DNA of 39,397 nt from a bacterium (lineage in GTDB: Bacteria; Oederibacteriota; PGYV01), in contig JAKQNO010000062.1 in NCBI GenBank assembly GCA_029565735.1, positions 1-39,397 on the forward strand. Direction: 5' to 3'. The position numbers and the translations under genes are program-made. Numbering within the stretch: position 1 is the first letter of the stretch; every line of letters begins with the position of its first letter. Positions 21,928-31,819 of this stretch are shown piece after piece. The notes beneath the pieces were generated by a model. That model did no database searches, had not been told where the DNA came from, and saw only the letters and a program-made list of their open reading frames with translations.

Positions 21928-23263
21928 CAGCTGATATCCTTCTGCTTATATAATAATTGGAAACAAGAAAAACAACACCCATGATAATAAAAGCAACGCC
22001 CCTTATCAGAAGGCTTAAATCCATATCAAGAAACCTTAAAAGCACAAGAATTCCAAACAAAAACATCCCGGAATTTACCGTCATCATATGCCTGTTTTCT
22101 ATTCCAAATTTTATCGTAACCGCGCTTAAATACACTATATATATATTTATAAAAAACAGCGCGGCAGCCACCGCTGTATCGCCAAGCACTTTACCCGCAA
22201 GCGCCACAAATATATAACACGCAATGACAATCACAAAAGACGCGCCATAATCAAGTATCATTTTCTTTTTTGATTTTATTACATCCACCATCATATACAC
22301 GGCACAAGCCGGCAGGACAACAGTCAGCAGGTAGTCAAAAACAGCGGCCTGCTCGTAAAAATTACCGCCGTGCCTGTAATGATTCCAGCCTATGGAATCC
22401 CACGCCCAGTCATAAGACAAAAGCAGCATAAGTACCGCTATTCCAACGGCGGAAAACCAGTTATACGGTTTTTTAATTGCCGGTTCATTGTCATCATACA
22501 GCCGCGCGCTTAACATGTAAATAAAACAGAATAACGATGAGTAAATTATCATCCAAAGCCCCGGCACGCACTTTTCAAGCGTAAGCCCCACAGCTGACGT
22601 GAAAGCCGCCGCTGTGATAAAAGAAGTTCTTATGACCACAGGCGAATACCTGTCTTCAATAAACAGCTTAATGTAAAAAGGCATTGCCGCCGCGATGAAC
22701 AGCCAGAAGGCGGTGGCAAAACCTCCGTCTATCTGAACAATGGAAGCCCAGGTAACAGCGCCTGCCATATATAAAAAATAAGCCATAGGGCTTTTCAAAA
22801 CATAAATTACGGGAAATCCCAGAATAAGCCAAATAAGGAAAAAATCCGCAATTTCACCGTGTATGTTGTACGTCTGTGAAATCAGGGCAATTGTCGCGCC
22901 TATTGATAAAAACCAGAATACAGCAACGCCTTCTTTCCATGATTTTCCCATGCCTTTCTTATATGTAAAATACCCCGCGCCCATTCCGATTGTAACAGGC
23001 AATAATGACGTTATAACCTTAAACAGCCTTGGTATATTGTCCCAGTTATATCCAATTAACAGTATTATGCCCAGCCCAATCAGCACCGAACCCATAACAT
23101 AAAATATTGCAAGCACAGGATGCACCGCGTTCTTATCAACAAGGCTGCCGTAATAATTTCTTATTTTCTCGGATACCGCCCCGGTTACAACTTTATCAGC
23201 TTCCAGCTTTGGCAGTTCGTCATAAAGCCATTTTACGTGCCTTCTGTTTTTGTTATTTACCAT
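21914..23263 (-). CDS. DUF2157 multi-pass membrane protein
   Basis: A 449-residue protein with a short soluble N-terminus (about 50 residues) and about twelve hydrophobic segments. The opening (LYDELPKLEADKVVTGAVSEKIRNYYG), then VMGSVLIGLGIILLIGYNWDNIPRLFKV and WFLSIGATIALISQTYNI, are typical of DUF2157 proteins. The biochemical role is not known. It overlaps mazG at its start (11 bases) and the GDYXXLXY gene at its end (14 bases), so the three form a tight minus-strand unit. Confidence 0.85.
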   Translation of the reverse strand: MVNNKNRRHVKWLYDELPKLEADKVVTGAVSEKIRNYYGSLVDKNAVHPVLAIFYVMGSVLIGLGIILLIGYNWDNIPRLFKVITSLLPVTIGMGAGYFTYKKGMGKSWKEGVAVFWFLSIGATIALISQTYNIHGEIADFFLIWLILGFPVIYVLKSPMAYFLYMAGAVTWASIVQIDGGFATAFWLFIAAAMPFYIKLFIEDRYSPVVIRTSFITAAAFTSAVGLTLEKCVPGLWMIIYSSLFCFIYMLSARLYDDNEPAIKKPYNWFSAVGIAVLMLLLSYDWAWDSIGWNHYRHGGNFYEQAAVFDYLLTVVLPACAVYMMVDVIKSKKKMILDYGASFVIVIACYIFVALAGKVLGDTAVAAALFFINIYIVYLSAVTIKFGIENRHMMTVNSGMFLFGILVLLRFLDMDLSLLIRGVAFIIMGVVFLVSNYYISRRISADEKR

Positions 23264-24023
23264 TATTTTTCCTTTTCTTTGTTGTATTCCATAATTTAAG
23301 CATCTCTTTCTCTGTTATTTTCTTATGCAGTTTACCCTCTATTTTTCCGAACCTTTTTATAAATTTATCATTTGCCCTGTGAAGCGCCTCTTCCGGATTT
23401 ATCCCGCTGTAATACGCAAGCGCCGCGGTTACAAACATAAGGTCGCCAAGCTCTTCTGCCAGAAGTTTTTTGTTCTTTGATACTATCTCTTTTTTAACTT
23501 CCCGGGCTTCTTCTTCCACCTTTCTAAAAACGCCTGCCGCGTCTTTCCATTTAAATCCGGTTGTAACCGCCTTGCTTATAAGCCTTCTGCTGCGCAGAAG
23601 GGCGGGCATTCCCTTTGGCACGCCTTCAAGGACGGATTTGCGCTTTTTTGTTTTTTTCTTTTGGGCTTCCCAGAAATCCTTAACCTGTTTTCCGGTATTA
23701 ATCCCCTTTTTATCCCCGAACACGTGCGGGTGCCGTGATATAAGTTTGTGATTAATGCCTTTTATCACGTCATCAATATCAAACTTTCCCCTGTCTTTTG
23801 CTATCTGCGCGTGAAACACCACCTGCAGCAGCAAATCGCCAAGCTCTTCTTTAAGCTCATTGTCATTTTTTTTATTTACGGAATCAATGACCTCATACGC
23901 TTCTTCTATCACATATGGAAGCAGGGATTTATGCGTCTGTTTTTTATCCCACGGACAGCCGTCCGGCGCGCGCAGGGCACGCATAATGCCTTTAAGTTTT
24001 TCAAATTCGTTATTTTTCGCCAA
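23253..24023 (-). CDS. mazG: MazG nucleoside triphosphate pyrophosphohydrolase
   Basis: A 256-residue two-domain MazG. The N-terminal domain starts LRAPDGCPWDKKQTHKSLL and has the metal-binding EEAYEV and EELGDLLLQVVFHA; a second, more diverged copy near the C-terminus includes EEAREV and EELGDLMF. The enzyme hydrolyses NTPs to NMP and pyrophosphate and helps keep abnormal nucleotides out of nucleic acids. Translation starts with TTG at 24023, directly after the cstA stop, with AGGTGAT as the ribosome site. Nothing here links it to a mazEF toxin. Confidence 0.93.
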   Translation of the reverse strand: MAKNNEFEKLKGIMRALRAPDGCPWDKKQTHKSLLPYVIEEAYEVIDSVNKKNDNELKEELGDLLLQVVFHAQIAKDRGKFDIDDVIKGINHKLISRHPHVFGDKKGINTGKQVKDFWEAQKKKTKKRKSVLEGVPKGMPALLRSRRLISKAVTTGFKWKDAAGVFRKVEEEAREVKKEIVSKNKKLLAEELGDLMFVTAALAYYSGINPEEALHRANDKFIKRFGKIEGKLHKKITEKEMLKLWNTTKKRKNNGK

Positions 24024-25616
24024 CTATATCACCTTTTTATCCCTTGCCAGTTTAACCACATAAAGCGCGGTGCCCAGAAGCAGCAGCGCCAGCACGGCAA
24101 GCAGATAATTCTTTGCCGCAAAATTTTTGGCCATTAAAAATGCTATAGCGGATACCGTTACAAGAAACATAAATAACGCCGGTATCTTTACAAACAGATT
24201 GTTTTCTTTTCTCTTGGCAAAGTACGCGGTCACGGCAAGAAGCGCAAGGCACGCCAGAAGCTGATTGGCTGACCCAAACACCGGCCAGATTGCCATTGTG
24301 CCGCTTTTGTTAAAAGCAAACAACGCGGCAACCCCTACTGTAATTATTGTAGCCACATACATATTTCCGAATACGGGATTATTGGTTTTTTTCACTTCAA
24401 AAAGTTCCTGAAAAGTGTACCTGCCAAGCCTTGCAGCGGTGTCAAGCGTGGTTAACGCGAACGCGCTGATTACAAGCGCGCAAAAAGAAACCCCGGCTTC
24501 AAAAGGAATTCCAAGTTTAACTGTAAAAGCGGCTATCCCTTTAATAAATATTTCTTCGGGTTTGCCCACGGACAAAGACAACATATAGTTCTGCTGTGTC
24601 AGCATTGCGGCGGTGATAAGCGCAATTACCGCCAGCATGCCTTCCAGCAGCATCCCGCCGTATCCCACAAACTGCATATCTTTTTTTGTATCAAGCTGTT
24701 TGGATACCGTGCCCGAAGCCACAATGGAATGAAAACCGGAAATGGCGCCGCAGGCCACGGTTACAAAAAGTATCGGGAACAGGTAGCCCGTGTTTTTGAC
24801 GTTGAATCCTGTAAACGCCGGAAGAGATATATCCGGCCTGTACGCTATGACTCCGATAAAACCGGCAAGTATAATCATATAAAGAAGGAATGAATTAAGG
24901 TAATCCCTTGGCTGCAGAAGTATCCACACAGGGGTAACAGAAGCAATAAAAATATACGCCAGCAGCACTATTACCCAGACAGTATAACCGAACTTTGCCG
25001 GAAACACCCCTCCGACCGCTATACCTGCAAGCAGAAGCGCCACTCCTATTACCGTGGAAATAAATAAAGGCGCTTTCTTAACATATACCGCGTAGCCAAA
25101 CAGCACGGCGGTTATCATGAATGTACCGGAAGCTGTTGCCACCTGCGGATAGGCTGTAAACGTGTTGGCCACGACAATTGTAAAAACCGCAATTATAAGA
25201 ATAAGCGCAAGCCAGGTAAAAACAAGAAAAACCCTTTTGCCTGCTTTGCCAAGATATTCTTCCATAAGGCCGCCGATGGACTTGCCGCCGTTTCTGACCG
25301 ACACCACAAGCGAAGCAAAGTCGTGAACAGCCCCCATAAAGATATTGCCGATAATTATCCATAAAAAAACCGGCAGCCAGCCGAACATGGCTCCCGCAAT
25401 AGGCCCCACTATCGGGCCCACACCCGCGATTGACGCGAAGTGGTGGCCTAAAAGCACGTACCTTTTTGCCGGTTCAAAATCAACGCCGTCGCGGTGTTCA
25501 TGAGCAGGCGTTTTTTTATTAAAATCAATTTTAAATTTGCGCGCTATCCACCTTCCATAAGTATGGTAGGCGGTTATAAAAATCACGGCAGCAAGAAGCA
25601 TAAGCAAAAGTCCCAT
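24024..25616 (-). CDS. cstA: Carbon starvation protein A family transporter
   Basis: A 530-residue membrane protein with at least 14 hydrophobic segments. The N-terminal RYVLLGHHFASIAGVGPIVG, the following IFMGAVHDF and a later SGFHSIVASGTVSKQL are hallmark CstA stretches. Relatives import peptides or pyruvate during starvation. At 530 residues it is shorter than the E. coli protein (about 700), a size found in many bacteria. It is adjacent to mazG without a gap. The leader (37 bases) carries GGAGG-like sequence and no visible regulator site. Confidence 0.92.
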   Translation of the reverse strand: MGLLLMLLAAVIFITAYHTYGRWIARKFKIDFNKKTPAHEHRDGVDFEPAKRYVLLGHHFASIAGVGPIVGPIAGAMFGWLPVFLWIIIGNIFMGAVHDFASLVVSVRNGGKSIGGLMEEYLGKAGKRVFLVFTWLALILIIAVFTIVVANTFTAYPQVATASGTFMITAVLFGYAVYVKKAPLFISTVIGVALLLAGIAVGGVFPAKFGYTVWVIVLLAYIFIASVTPVWILLQPRDYLNSFLLYMIILAGFIGVIAYRPDISLPAFTGFNVKNTGYLFPILFVTVACGAISGFHSIVASGTVSKQLDTKKDMQFVGYGGMLLEGMLAVIALITAAMLTQQNYMLSLSVGKPEEIFIKGIAAFTVKLGIPFEAGVSFCALVISAFALTTLDTAARLGRYTFQELFEVKKTNNPVFGNMYVATIITVGVAALFAFNKSGTMAIWPVFGSANQLLACLALLAVTAYFAKRKENNLFVKIPALFMFLVTVSAIAFLMAKNFAAKNYLLAVLALLLLGTALYVVKLARDKKVI

Positions 25617-25653
25617 TAATCAACCCTCCAAAATCATATATAGAATCTTACTT

Positions 25654-26100
25654 TTATTTCTTTGCCCAGGTGTCTTCCTGATGAAATATTTCGCGCATTT
25701 CAAATTTTTTCATTGCCCTGAAAATAAAAAAATAACCCAAAGGGTGCACGTTATTTGAAAGTAAATCCGGTATCATGTGCGACAGGTACGCTATCGTGAA
25801 CACAGCGGCAAAAGTTACAGCTTCGCCGCCGATAATAAGCCCTATTATCCAGGCAATAGGGACGTATTCCAGGCAGTGAAATACTATATGCAGTTTTTTA
25901 AAATCGCCTGTGTATGATTTGATAAACATATGCTTGAAGTCAAATTTTCTTTCTTCCCTGACATAGTCCCAGACATGGTCCACGTCTATCAGAAACCCCA
26001 GAAAAAGGGACATTAACAGATACCAGATATTATATCCTGTCAGCACCCACAAACTTATGCTTGTAGGCACCGCCACAATGGCGTGCTGTGAAGCCTTCAT
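25654..26100 (-). CDS. DUF457/YdjM-like membrane protein
   Basis: A 148-residue protein with about three hydrophobic segments and polar His/Asp sites placed within or beside them: QHAIVAVPTS at the start, LIDVDHVWDY near 37, KLHIVFH near 69 and LSHMIPDLL near 107. This matches the membrane-bound, possibly metal-dependent hydrolase family (DUF457, YdjM-like), whose activity is mostly predicted. It begins at the base after the argH stop, so it is translated with the arg block, although no link to arginine synthesis is known. Confidence 0.75.
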   Translation of the reverse strand: MKASQHAIVAVPTSISLWVLTGYNIWYLLMSLFLGFLIDVDHVWDYVREERKFDFKHMFIKSYTGDFKKLHIVFHCLEYVPIAWIIGLIIGGEAVTFAAVFTIAYLSHMIPDLLSNNVHPLGYFFIFRAMKKFEMREIFHQEDTWAKK

Positions 26101-27453
26101 TTATTTAATAAACCTTTCCGCGTCCGCAATCTGTTTTTCAACGCTTTTAACAGAAGGCGAACCCGCAGTTTTTTTCATATTGGCGGATTTTTCCGGGTTT
26201 AACGACGCTATCATGCCCGCGTCAAGTTTGGGCGAAATAGAAGCAAGTTCCGCCTTTGAAAGCTGCGTGAACTGTTTTCCATTTTCCACGCAGTATCCCA
26301 CAAGTTTCCCCGTAATTTCATGCGCGTCACGGAAAGGCACGCCCTTTTCCACAAGGTAATCCGCCACGTCAACCGAATACATAAAAGTATTTTCATTATT
26401 GTCTTTTTTAAACGCTATGTTGTCAATAAGCCTTGCCGCTATGTGCAGGCACGACTTTATGCCGTCCAATGACCTGAAAAGGGTTTCTTTATCTTCCTGC
26501 ATATCCTTATTATAAGTAAGCGGAAGCCCTTTCATCATTGCCAGCACAGATAATAAATTACCCATAAAACCGGCTGACTTGCCCCTTAAAAGTTCGGCTA
26601 TGTCGGGGTTCTTTTTCTGCGGCATAAGGCTGCTGCCTGTCGCGAAAGAGTCGTCAATGTCAATCAGGTTAAATTCTGTTGTCGCGTAAATTATAATTTC
26701 TTCCGCCATGCGTGAAAGATGCACGGATGACAGCGCGGAGAAATAACAGAAATCAGCTGCAAAATCCCTGTCAGAAACGCCGTCCATGCTGTTTGCACAC
26801 GCGGCTTTAAAACCAAGCGCCTTTGCAGTGTACGCGCGGTCAATGGCAAAATTGCTTCCGGCTATCGCGCCGGAACCCAGCGGCATTACCGATACCCTGT
26901 CCCTGAAAGTACTCAGGAGCGCAAGGTCGCGTTTGAACATTTCAAAATACGCCATTGCCCAGTGCGCGGCTGAAACATACTGCGCCTGCTGCATGTGCGT
27001 GTAGCCCTTTATAAAATTACGCGTGTTTTTCTTTGCCAGCTTTAACAGCGCTTTTAATAACAGCTTTAATTCTTTTTCTATAAGCGCGCTGTCTTCCATA
27101 ACGTACAGGCGGGTATCCGTGGCCACAAGGTCATTCCTGCTGCGGCCGGTGTGAAGTTTTTTGCCGGCATCGCCGATAAGGGCGGTTAATTCCATTTCCA
27201 CCGCGGAATGCACATCTTCATATTTTGAAAAATCAATGCGGCTCTCCATGGCAAGCAGTTTTTTAAGGCCTGATGTTATCTTTTTCCCCTCTGCCGCGGT
27301 AATTATACCCGCGCGTGAAAGGGCGCCCGCGTGCGCAATTCCCGCGGCCACATCGTGTTTAAAAAGCCTTTTATCAAATGACACTGAAGCATTGAATTTA
27401 TCCGCTTCCGGATCTATCTGTTTTTTAAACCTGCCCTGCCATGTCTTCGCCAT
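26101..27453 (-). CDS. argH: Argininosuccinate lyase
   Basis: A 450-residue member of the fumarase/aspartase superfamily; it splits argininosuccinate into arginine and fumarate, the last step of the pathway. The family signature GSSLMPQKKNPD is present, preceded by the mobile active-site loop, and the N-terminal KTWQGRFKK is typical of ArgH. HTGRSRNDLVATDTRLY is the second conserved region. It is the last arginine gene, 22 bases after argG. Confidence 0.97.
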   Translation of the reverse strand: MAKTWQGRFKKQIDPEADKFNASVSFDKRLFKHDVAAGIAHAGALSRAGIITAAEGKKITSGLKKLLAMESRIDFSKYEDVHSAVEMELTALIGDAGKKLHTGRSRNDLVATDTRLYVMEDSALIEKELKLLLKALLKLAKKNTRNFIKGYTHMQQAQYVSAAHWAMAYFEMFKRDLALLSTFRDRVSVMPLGSGAIAGSNFAIDRAYTAKALGFKAACANSMDGVSDRDFAADFCYFSALSSVHLSRMAEEIIIYATTEFNLIDIDDSFATGSSLMPQKKNPDIAELLRGKSAGFMGNLLSVLAMMKGLPLTYNKDMQEDKETLFRSLDGIKSCLHIAARLIDNIAFKKDNNENTFMYSVDVADYLVEKGVPFRDAHEITGKLVGYCVENGKQFTQLSKAELASISPKLDAGMIASLNPEKSANMKKTAGSPSVKSVEKQIADAERFIK

Positions 27454-27475
27454 TTTTCACCTTTGTAAATTATGT

Positions 27476-28693
27476 TTATTTTTTCTTCCTGTTTACCTGG
27501 TTGAAAATCTTAAGCTGCAGCCCGTAAAGGTTGATAAAACCTTTGGCGTCCTTCTGCGAATATACTTCATCTTCCTCAAATGTCGCGTAAGCCATTGAAT
27601 ACAAACTGTTGGGCGATGTTTTTCCCGCGGGTATTACGTGACCTTTATACAATTTCAGTTTAACGTCGCCTGTCACCGTTTCCTGCGTCTTGTCAATAAA
27701 CGCGGAAATGGCTTCCCTTAAAGGCGCGAACCACATTCCGTTATATATCAGTTCAGTAAACTTCAGTTCCATCTGCTGTTTATAATGCGCGGTGTCCCTG
27801 TCCAGCGTGATTTCTTCCAGTTCTTTATGGGCGGCCAGCAGAAGCGTGCCTCCGGGCGTTTCATAAACTCCCCTGGATTTAATGCCCACAAGCCTGTTTT
27901 CAACCATGTCAACAAATCCTATGCCGTGTTTTCCGCCAAGCTCGTTCAACTTTGTAAGAAGGGCGACAGGCTCCATTTTTTTGCCGTTAAGCCCTACAGG
28001 AATGCCTTTCACAAAATTAATTGTGACATACTGCGGCGTCTCTGATGCCTTTTTAATTGTGGCTATCCTGCTTAATACTTCTTCCGGGCATTCCTTTGCC
28101 GGATCTTCAAGTATGCCGCCCTCATGCGAAATGTGCCACAGATTATCATCTTCCGAATATGGTTTCTTTTTTGTGACAGGCACCGGCACTCCGTGCGCCT
28201 TGGCGTAATCAATGGCTTCTGACCTTGAACGGATTGTCCAGTTGTCATCTTTCCACGCGGCTATAATGGTAAGGTGCGGCGCAAGCGCTTTATATGTAAG
28301 TTCAAAACGCACCTGGTCATTGCCTTTGCCTGTGGCGCCGTGCGATACCGCGTCCGCCCCTTCTTTTAACGCTATTTCCACCTGAGCTTTTGCGATTATA
28401 GGCCTTGCTATTGATGTGCCAAGAAGGTACTTGCCTTCATACACCCCGCCTGACTTTATCATCGGGAACACGTATTCTTTCATGAATTCTTCTTTTTTAT
28501 CAAGCACGTACACTTTATCCGCGCCGCTGGCTATGGCCTTTTTTTCCGTGGCCTTAAAATCGTCTTTCTGGCCCACGTCAACCACGCACGCTATTACTTT
28601 GCAGCCGTAAGTTTCTTTTAACCACGGCACGATTACGGATGTATCAAGCCCGCCCGAATACGCAAGTACAACTTTATTGACTTTCTTTGCCAT
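27476..28693 (-). CDS. argG: Argininosuccinate synthase
   Basis: A 405-residue ATP-dependent enzyme joining citrulline and aspartate. The N-terminal PP-loop [12 protein letters not shown] binds ATP, and [14 protein letters not shown] and the later [10 protein letters not shown] region are conserved. Length fits the usual bacterial ArgG of about 400. It follows argF with 45 bases between and precedes argH by 22. No arginine-repressor box is evident to me in the spacers. Confidence 0.97.
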   Translation of the reverse strand: MAKKVNKVVLAYSGGLDTSVIVPWLKETYGCKVIACVVDVGQKDDFKATEKKAIASGADKVYVLDKKEEFMKEYVFPMIKSGGVYEGKYLLGTSIARPIIAKAQVEIALKEGADAVSHGATGKGNDQVRFELTYKALAPHLTIIAAWKDDNWTIRSRSEAIDYAKAHGVPVPVTKKKPYSEDDNLWHISHEGGILEDPAKECPEEVLSRIATIKKASETPQYVTINFVKGIPVGLNGKKMEPVALLTKLNELGGKHGIGFVDMVENRLVGIKSRGVYETPGGTLLLAAHKELEEITLDRDTAHYKQQMELKFTELIYNGMWFAPLREAISAFIDKTQETVTGDVKLKLYKGHVIPAGKTSPNSLYSMAYATFEEDEVYSQKDAKGFINLYGLQLKIFNQVNRKKK

Positions 28694-28738
28694 TTTATTT
28701 TCCTCGCTTTTTATTTTATAATCCGCTTTTTGCGGCTT

Positions 28739-29680
28739 TTATTTATTTCCCATTAAAAGCGCCATGACGCCTTTCTGCACGTGCAGCCTGTTTTCCGCTT
28801 CGTCAAATACCACTGACTGCGGCCCATCTATCACCTCTGCCGATATTTCTTCGCCCCTGTGCGCCGGCAGGCAGTGCATGATTATGGCGTCCTTTTTGGC
28901 AAGCCGAACAAGTTCTGAATTTATCTGAAAACCGTCAAATTCTTTTTTCCTTTTTTCAGACTCGGCTTCCTGACCCATGCTTACCCACACGTCCGTGTAA
29001 ATAACATCCGCGTTTTCAACGGCAGCGCGCGGGTCATTTGTAAACACAAGTTCTGTCCCGTTATCAGCTGCGGACTTTTTTGCCCTGGCAAAAACCGCCG
29101 GGTCCGGTTCGTATCCTTTTGGCGATGCCACCCTTAAATTCAAATCCGCCTTGGGCGCTCCGAACATCCACGAATTGCAGACGTTATTGGCGTCGCCCAC
29201 ATACGCGACTGTAATGCCCTTTAATACTTTTTTCTTATCTTTTATCGTAAGTATGTCCGCCAGTATCTGGCAGGGATGCGTGAAATCAGTAAGGCCGTTT
29301 ATAACGGGTATGGTCGCGTTTGCCGCAAGTTCTTCAACTTCAGCGTGGTCATACGTCCTTATCATTATGCCGTCCAGATAACGCGACAGAACCCTTGCCG
29401 TATCAGCCACGGTTTCACCGCGGCCAAGCTGCATGTCGTTCGGGCTTAAATATAAAGCCGCGCCGCCAAGCTGAAACATGCCTATTTCAAAAGAGACCCT
29501 TGTGCGCGTGGAGCTCTTCCTGAAAATCATTCCAAGCGCTTTTCCAAGAAGGGGCACAAACATTTCGCCGTTTTTCTGTTTTGTCCTGATATTCTCCGAA
29601 ACCGAAAGTATCAGTGAAATTTCATCCTTTGTGTACTCGTCAAGCGTCAACAGGTCTTTTTTTGAAAGTTTATTTACCAT
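28739..29680 (-). CDS. argF: Ornithine carbamoyltransferase
   Basis: A 313-residue transcarbamylase making citrulline from ornithine and carbamoyl phosphate. The carbamoyl-phosphate motif STRTR is at 57-61, HPCQ follows in DFTHPCQILAD, and the ornithine site HCLPAHRGEE is near the C-terminus; the last distinguishes it from aspartate transcarbamylase. Its ATG is 32 bases after the argD stop, behind GGAGG. The product feeds argG, the next gene. Confidence 0.96.
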   Translation of the reverse strand: MVNKLSKKDLLTLDEYTKDEISLILSVSENIRTKQKNGEMFVPLLGKALGMIFRKSSTRTRVSFEIGMFQLGGAALYLSPNDMQLGRGETVADTARVLSRYLDGIMIRTYDHAEVEELAANATIPVINGLTDFTHPCQILADILTIKDKKKVLKGITVAYVGDANNVCNSWMFGAPKADLNLRVASPKGYEPDPAVFARAKKSAADNGTELVFTNDPRAAVENADVIYTDVWVSMGQEAESEKRKKEFDGFQINSELVRLAKKDAIIMHCLPAHRGEEISAEVIDGPQSVVFDEAENRLHVQKGVMALLMGNK

Positions 29681-29712
29681 TACAACCTCCGTGTTTTTCT
29701 TTAAAATACTTT

Positions 29713-30888
29713 TTAATAAAGCGACTTATCAATTGCTTTTACAGCCTGCTCCATCTGTTTTTTGCTTATTATCAAAGAAGGCACAAGCCTTAACACATTC
29801 GGTTTGCACGCGTTGATTATCACGCCGTTCTTAAGCGCTTTTGCCGCGGCGTACGAAGCCGTGTCGCTTTTTAATTCCACGCCTATGATAAGGCCCATTC
29901 CCCTTACGTCTTTTATCGCCGGGTTATTAAGCGCTTTTAAAGCCTTAACCATAAACGCGCCTTTTTCAACCACCTGTTTTAAAACCGGTTTTTTGTTTAT
30001 CCGCGCAAGAGCCGCGTATCCGGCGGCGCATGCAACAGGGTTGCCTCCCATTGTTGTGCCGTGGTCTCCCACAGTGTAAACGCCTTCAAGTTCTTTGGAA
30101 ATTACAACAGCTGACAGCGGAAGCCCGCCGCCTAATCCCTTTCCAAGCGTCATCATATCCGGCTTTATGCCGAAATTCTGGTATGCAAAAAGTTTGCCTG
30201 TCCTGCCAAGGCCTGTCTGAACCTCGTCGGCTATCAAAAGCACGTTATTTTTTTCGCACAGCGCTTTTAATTCTTTAAAATAATTTTTATCGGGCAGCAG
30301 CACGCCGCCTTCGGCCTGAATGGGCTCCACAAGGACTGCAGCTGTTTTATCATCAATAAGCTTTTCCACGGATGAAACATTATTAAATTCCGCGTACATA
30401 AAACCTTCAGGAAGCGGCTTTAAATATTTATGGAACTTTTCCTGCGCTGTCGCGGTTAAGGCCGCTATTGTCCTGCCGTGAAAGCTGTTGCGCATTGTGA
30501 TTACTTTATACGCGCCGTTTTTGTTAAGCACGCCCCATTTGCGGGCAATTTTAATCGCGACCTCGGTTGCTTCCGCGCCGGAATTAACGTAAAACACCTT
30601 GCTGCCGAATGAATTTTTTACAAGCAACTCCGCAAGTTTTATCTGCTGCGGGCTGTAAAACCAGTTTGAGGTGTGTGTGTACTTTTTTATCTGCCCTATC
30701 ATGGCCGCGTTAACCTTTTCATCGTTGTATCCCAGCAGGTTAACCGCCACACCGGCAAGCATATCAATGTATTTTTTCCCGGCAGTGTCCGTTATAACCG
30801 CGCCTTTGCCCTTTGCAAAAACCGCGTCGTAGCGCTTAAAAGTATTGCCTATGTATTTTTTATCGTCAGTTTTTAGTTTGTTATTCAT
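29713..30888 (-). CDS. argD: Acetylornithine aminotransferase
   Basis: A 391-residue class III PLP aminotransferase converting N-acetylglutamate semialdehyde to N-acetylornithine. Visible are the NSGAEATEVAIKIARK segment (cofactor phosphate contacts), LLIADEVQTGLGRTGKLFA and the PLP lysine in LGKGLGGGLP. I choose the ATG at 30888; an in-frame GTG at 30903 sits directly after the argB stop without a ribosome site. The family also includes other omega-aminotransferases, but the operon settles the role. Confidence 0.94.
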   Translation of the reverse strand: MNNKLKTDDKKYIGNTFKRYDAVFAKGKGAVITDTAGKKYIDMLAGVAVNLLGYNDEKVNAAMIGQIKKYTHTSNWFYSPQQIKLAELLVKNSFGSKVFYVNSGAEATEVAIKIARKWGVLNKNGAYKVITMRNSFHGRTIAALTATAQEKFHKYLKPLPEGFMYAEFNNVSSVEKLIDDKTAAVLVEPIQAEGGVLLPDKNYFKELKALCEKNNVLLIADEVQTGLGRTGKLFAYQNFGIKPDMMTLGKGLGGGLPLSAVVISKELEGVYTVGDHGTTMGGNPVACAAGYAALARINKKPVLKQVVEKGAFMVKALKALNNPAIKDVRGMGLIIGVELKSDTASYAAAKALKNGVIINACKPNVLRLVPSLIISKKQMEQAVKAIDKSLY

Positions 30889-30903
30889 AATTTTACCCGG
30901 CAC

Positions 30904-31752
30904 TTATTTTACTATTTCCGTGCCTGTCCCTTCCTTTGTAAAGATTTCAAGAAGCATGGAATGCTCTTTTGTCCCGTTTATAATGTGAACTTTTTTTACG
31001 CCTGACGCCACAGTCTCTTTTGCCGAATTAAGTTTGGGTATCATGCCGCCCGTTATCTGGCCGTTTTTTATGTTTTTGGCGATATCAGCTGTTTTAAGCG
31101 TTGTCACGTATTTGCCGTGCAGTTTTACGCCGTCAGTATCCGTGATATAAATAAGCTTGTCGGCTTTTAACGCCTTTGCAATTTCCGCCGCAGCCAGGTC
31201 AGCATTTATATTGTATCCGTTTCCTTCCGCGTCCGTTCCTATGGGCGCTATCACCGGCAGGTATCCTTTTTCTTCAAGCGTATCCAGCAGGCCGGTATTT
31301 ACTTTTGTAACCTCGCCCACAAAACCGATGTCAACATTGCCTTCCTTCTTCTTTTTGGCAATAAGAAGGTTGCCGTCCTTGCCCGACAAACCAATGGCGT
31401 TAAGGTTGTGCAGGTTTAAACTGCGCACAATATCCTTATTAACTTTGCCTATAAGCACCATGGAAGCTATATCAAGCATCTCTCTGTCAGTCACCCTGTG
31501 CCCTTTCACAAAAACAGCCTCTTTGCCAAGTTTTTTCGCCATCGCCGAGATATCGTCGCCGCCGCCGTGGACAAGTACCGTGCGCACGCCCACGTAGTTT
31601 AAAAGCGCGACATCTTCCATGAAAAAGTTTCTGAATTTTTCCTCTGCCATGGCGCTTCCGCCGTATTTAATAACAAACGTCGCGCCCGTAAATTTCTTAA
31701 TATACGGCAAAGCTTCTGTCAGCACCCGTGCCTTTTCAACCGCGTTTATCAT
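30904..31752 (-). CDS. argB: Acetylglutamate kinase
   Basis: A 282-residue amino-acid kinase phosphorylating N-acetylglutamate, the second step of the pathway. The glycine-rich FVIKYGGSAM and VLVHGGGDDIS segments and the late GGMIPKLNSA are characteristic of ArgB. Length matches family members that are often feedback-inhibited by arginine, but inhibition cannot be read from sequence. AAGGAG precedes the ATG. It is the first arg gene, 70 bases after hslU, with an octamer array in that gap. Confidence 0.96.
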   Translation of the reverse strand: MINAVEKARVLTEALPYIKKFTGATFVIKYGGSAMAEEKFRNFFMEDVALLNYVGVRTVLVHGGGDDISAMAKKLGKEAVFVKGHRVTDREMLDIASMVLIGKVNKDIVRSLNLHNLNAIGLSGKDGNLLIAKKKKEGNVDIGFVGEVTKVNTGLLDTLEEKGYLPVIAPIGTDAEGNGYNINADLAAAEIAKALKADKLIYITDTDGVKLHGKYVTTLKTADIAKNIKNGQITGGMIPKLNSAKETVASGVKKVHIINGTKEHSMLLEIFTKEGTGTEIVK

Positions 31753-31787
31753 TTTTTGCTCCTTGTTGTCTGCCTTTCATTTTTTCT

Positions 31788-31819
31788 AATCTTCGAATCT
31801 TCTAATCCTCTAACCTTCT
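31788..31819 (+). repeat. Degenerate 8-bp tandem repeat array (locus 4)
   Basis: Exactly four octamers: AATCTTCG, AATCTTCT, AATCCTCT, AACCTTCT. The array ends three bases before the complement of the hslU stop codon (31823-31825). This locus uses A where loci 1 and 2 use mostly G at the first position. Confidence 0.75.

Noticed and set aside
23253-24023. MazG as part of a mazEF toxin-antitoxin system
   Set aside because: No mazE or mazF frame is adjacent; the neighbours are cstA and DUF2157.
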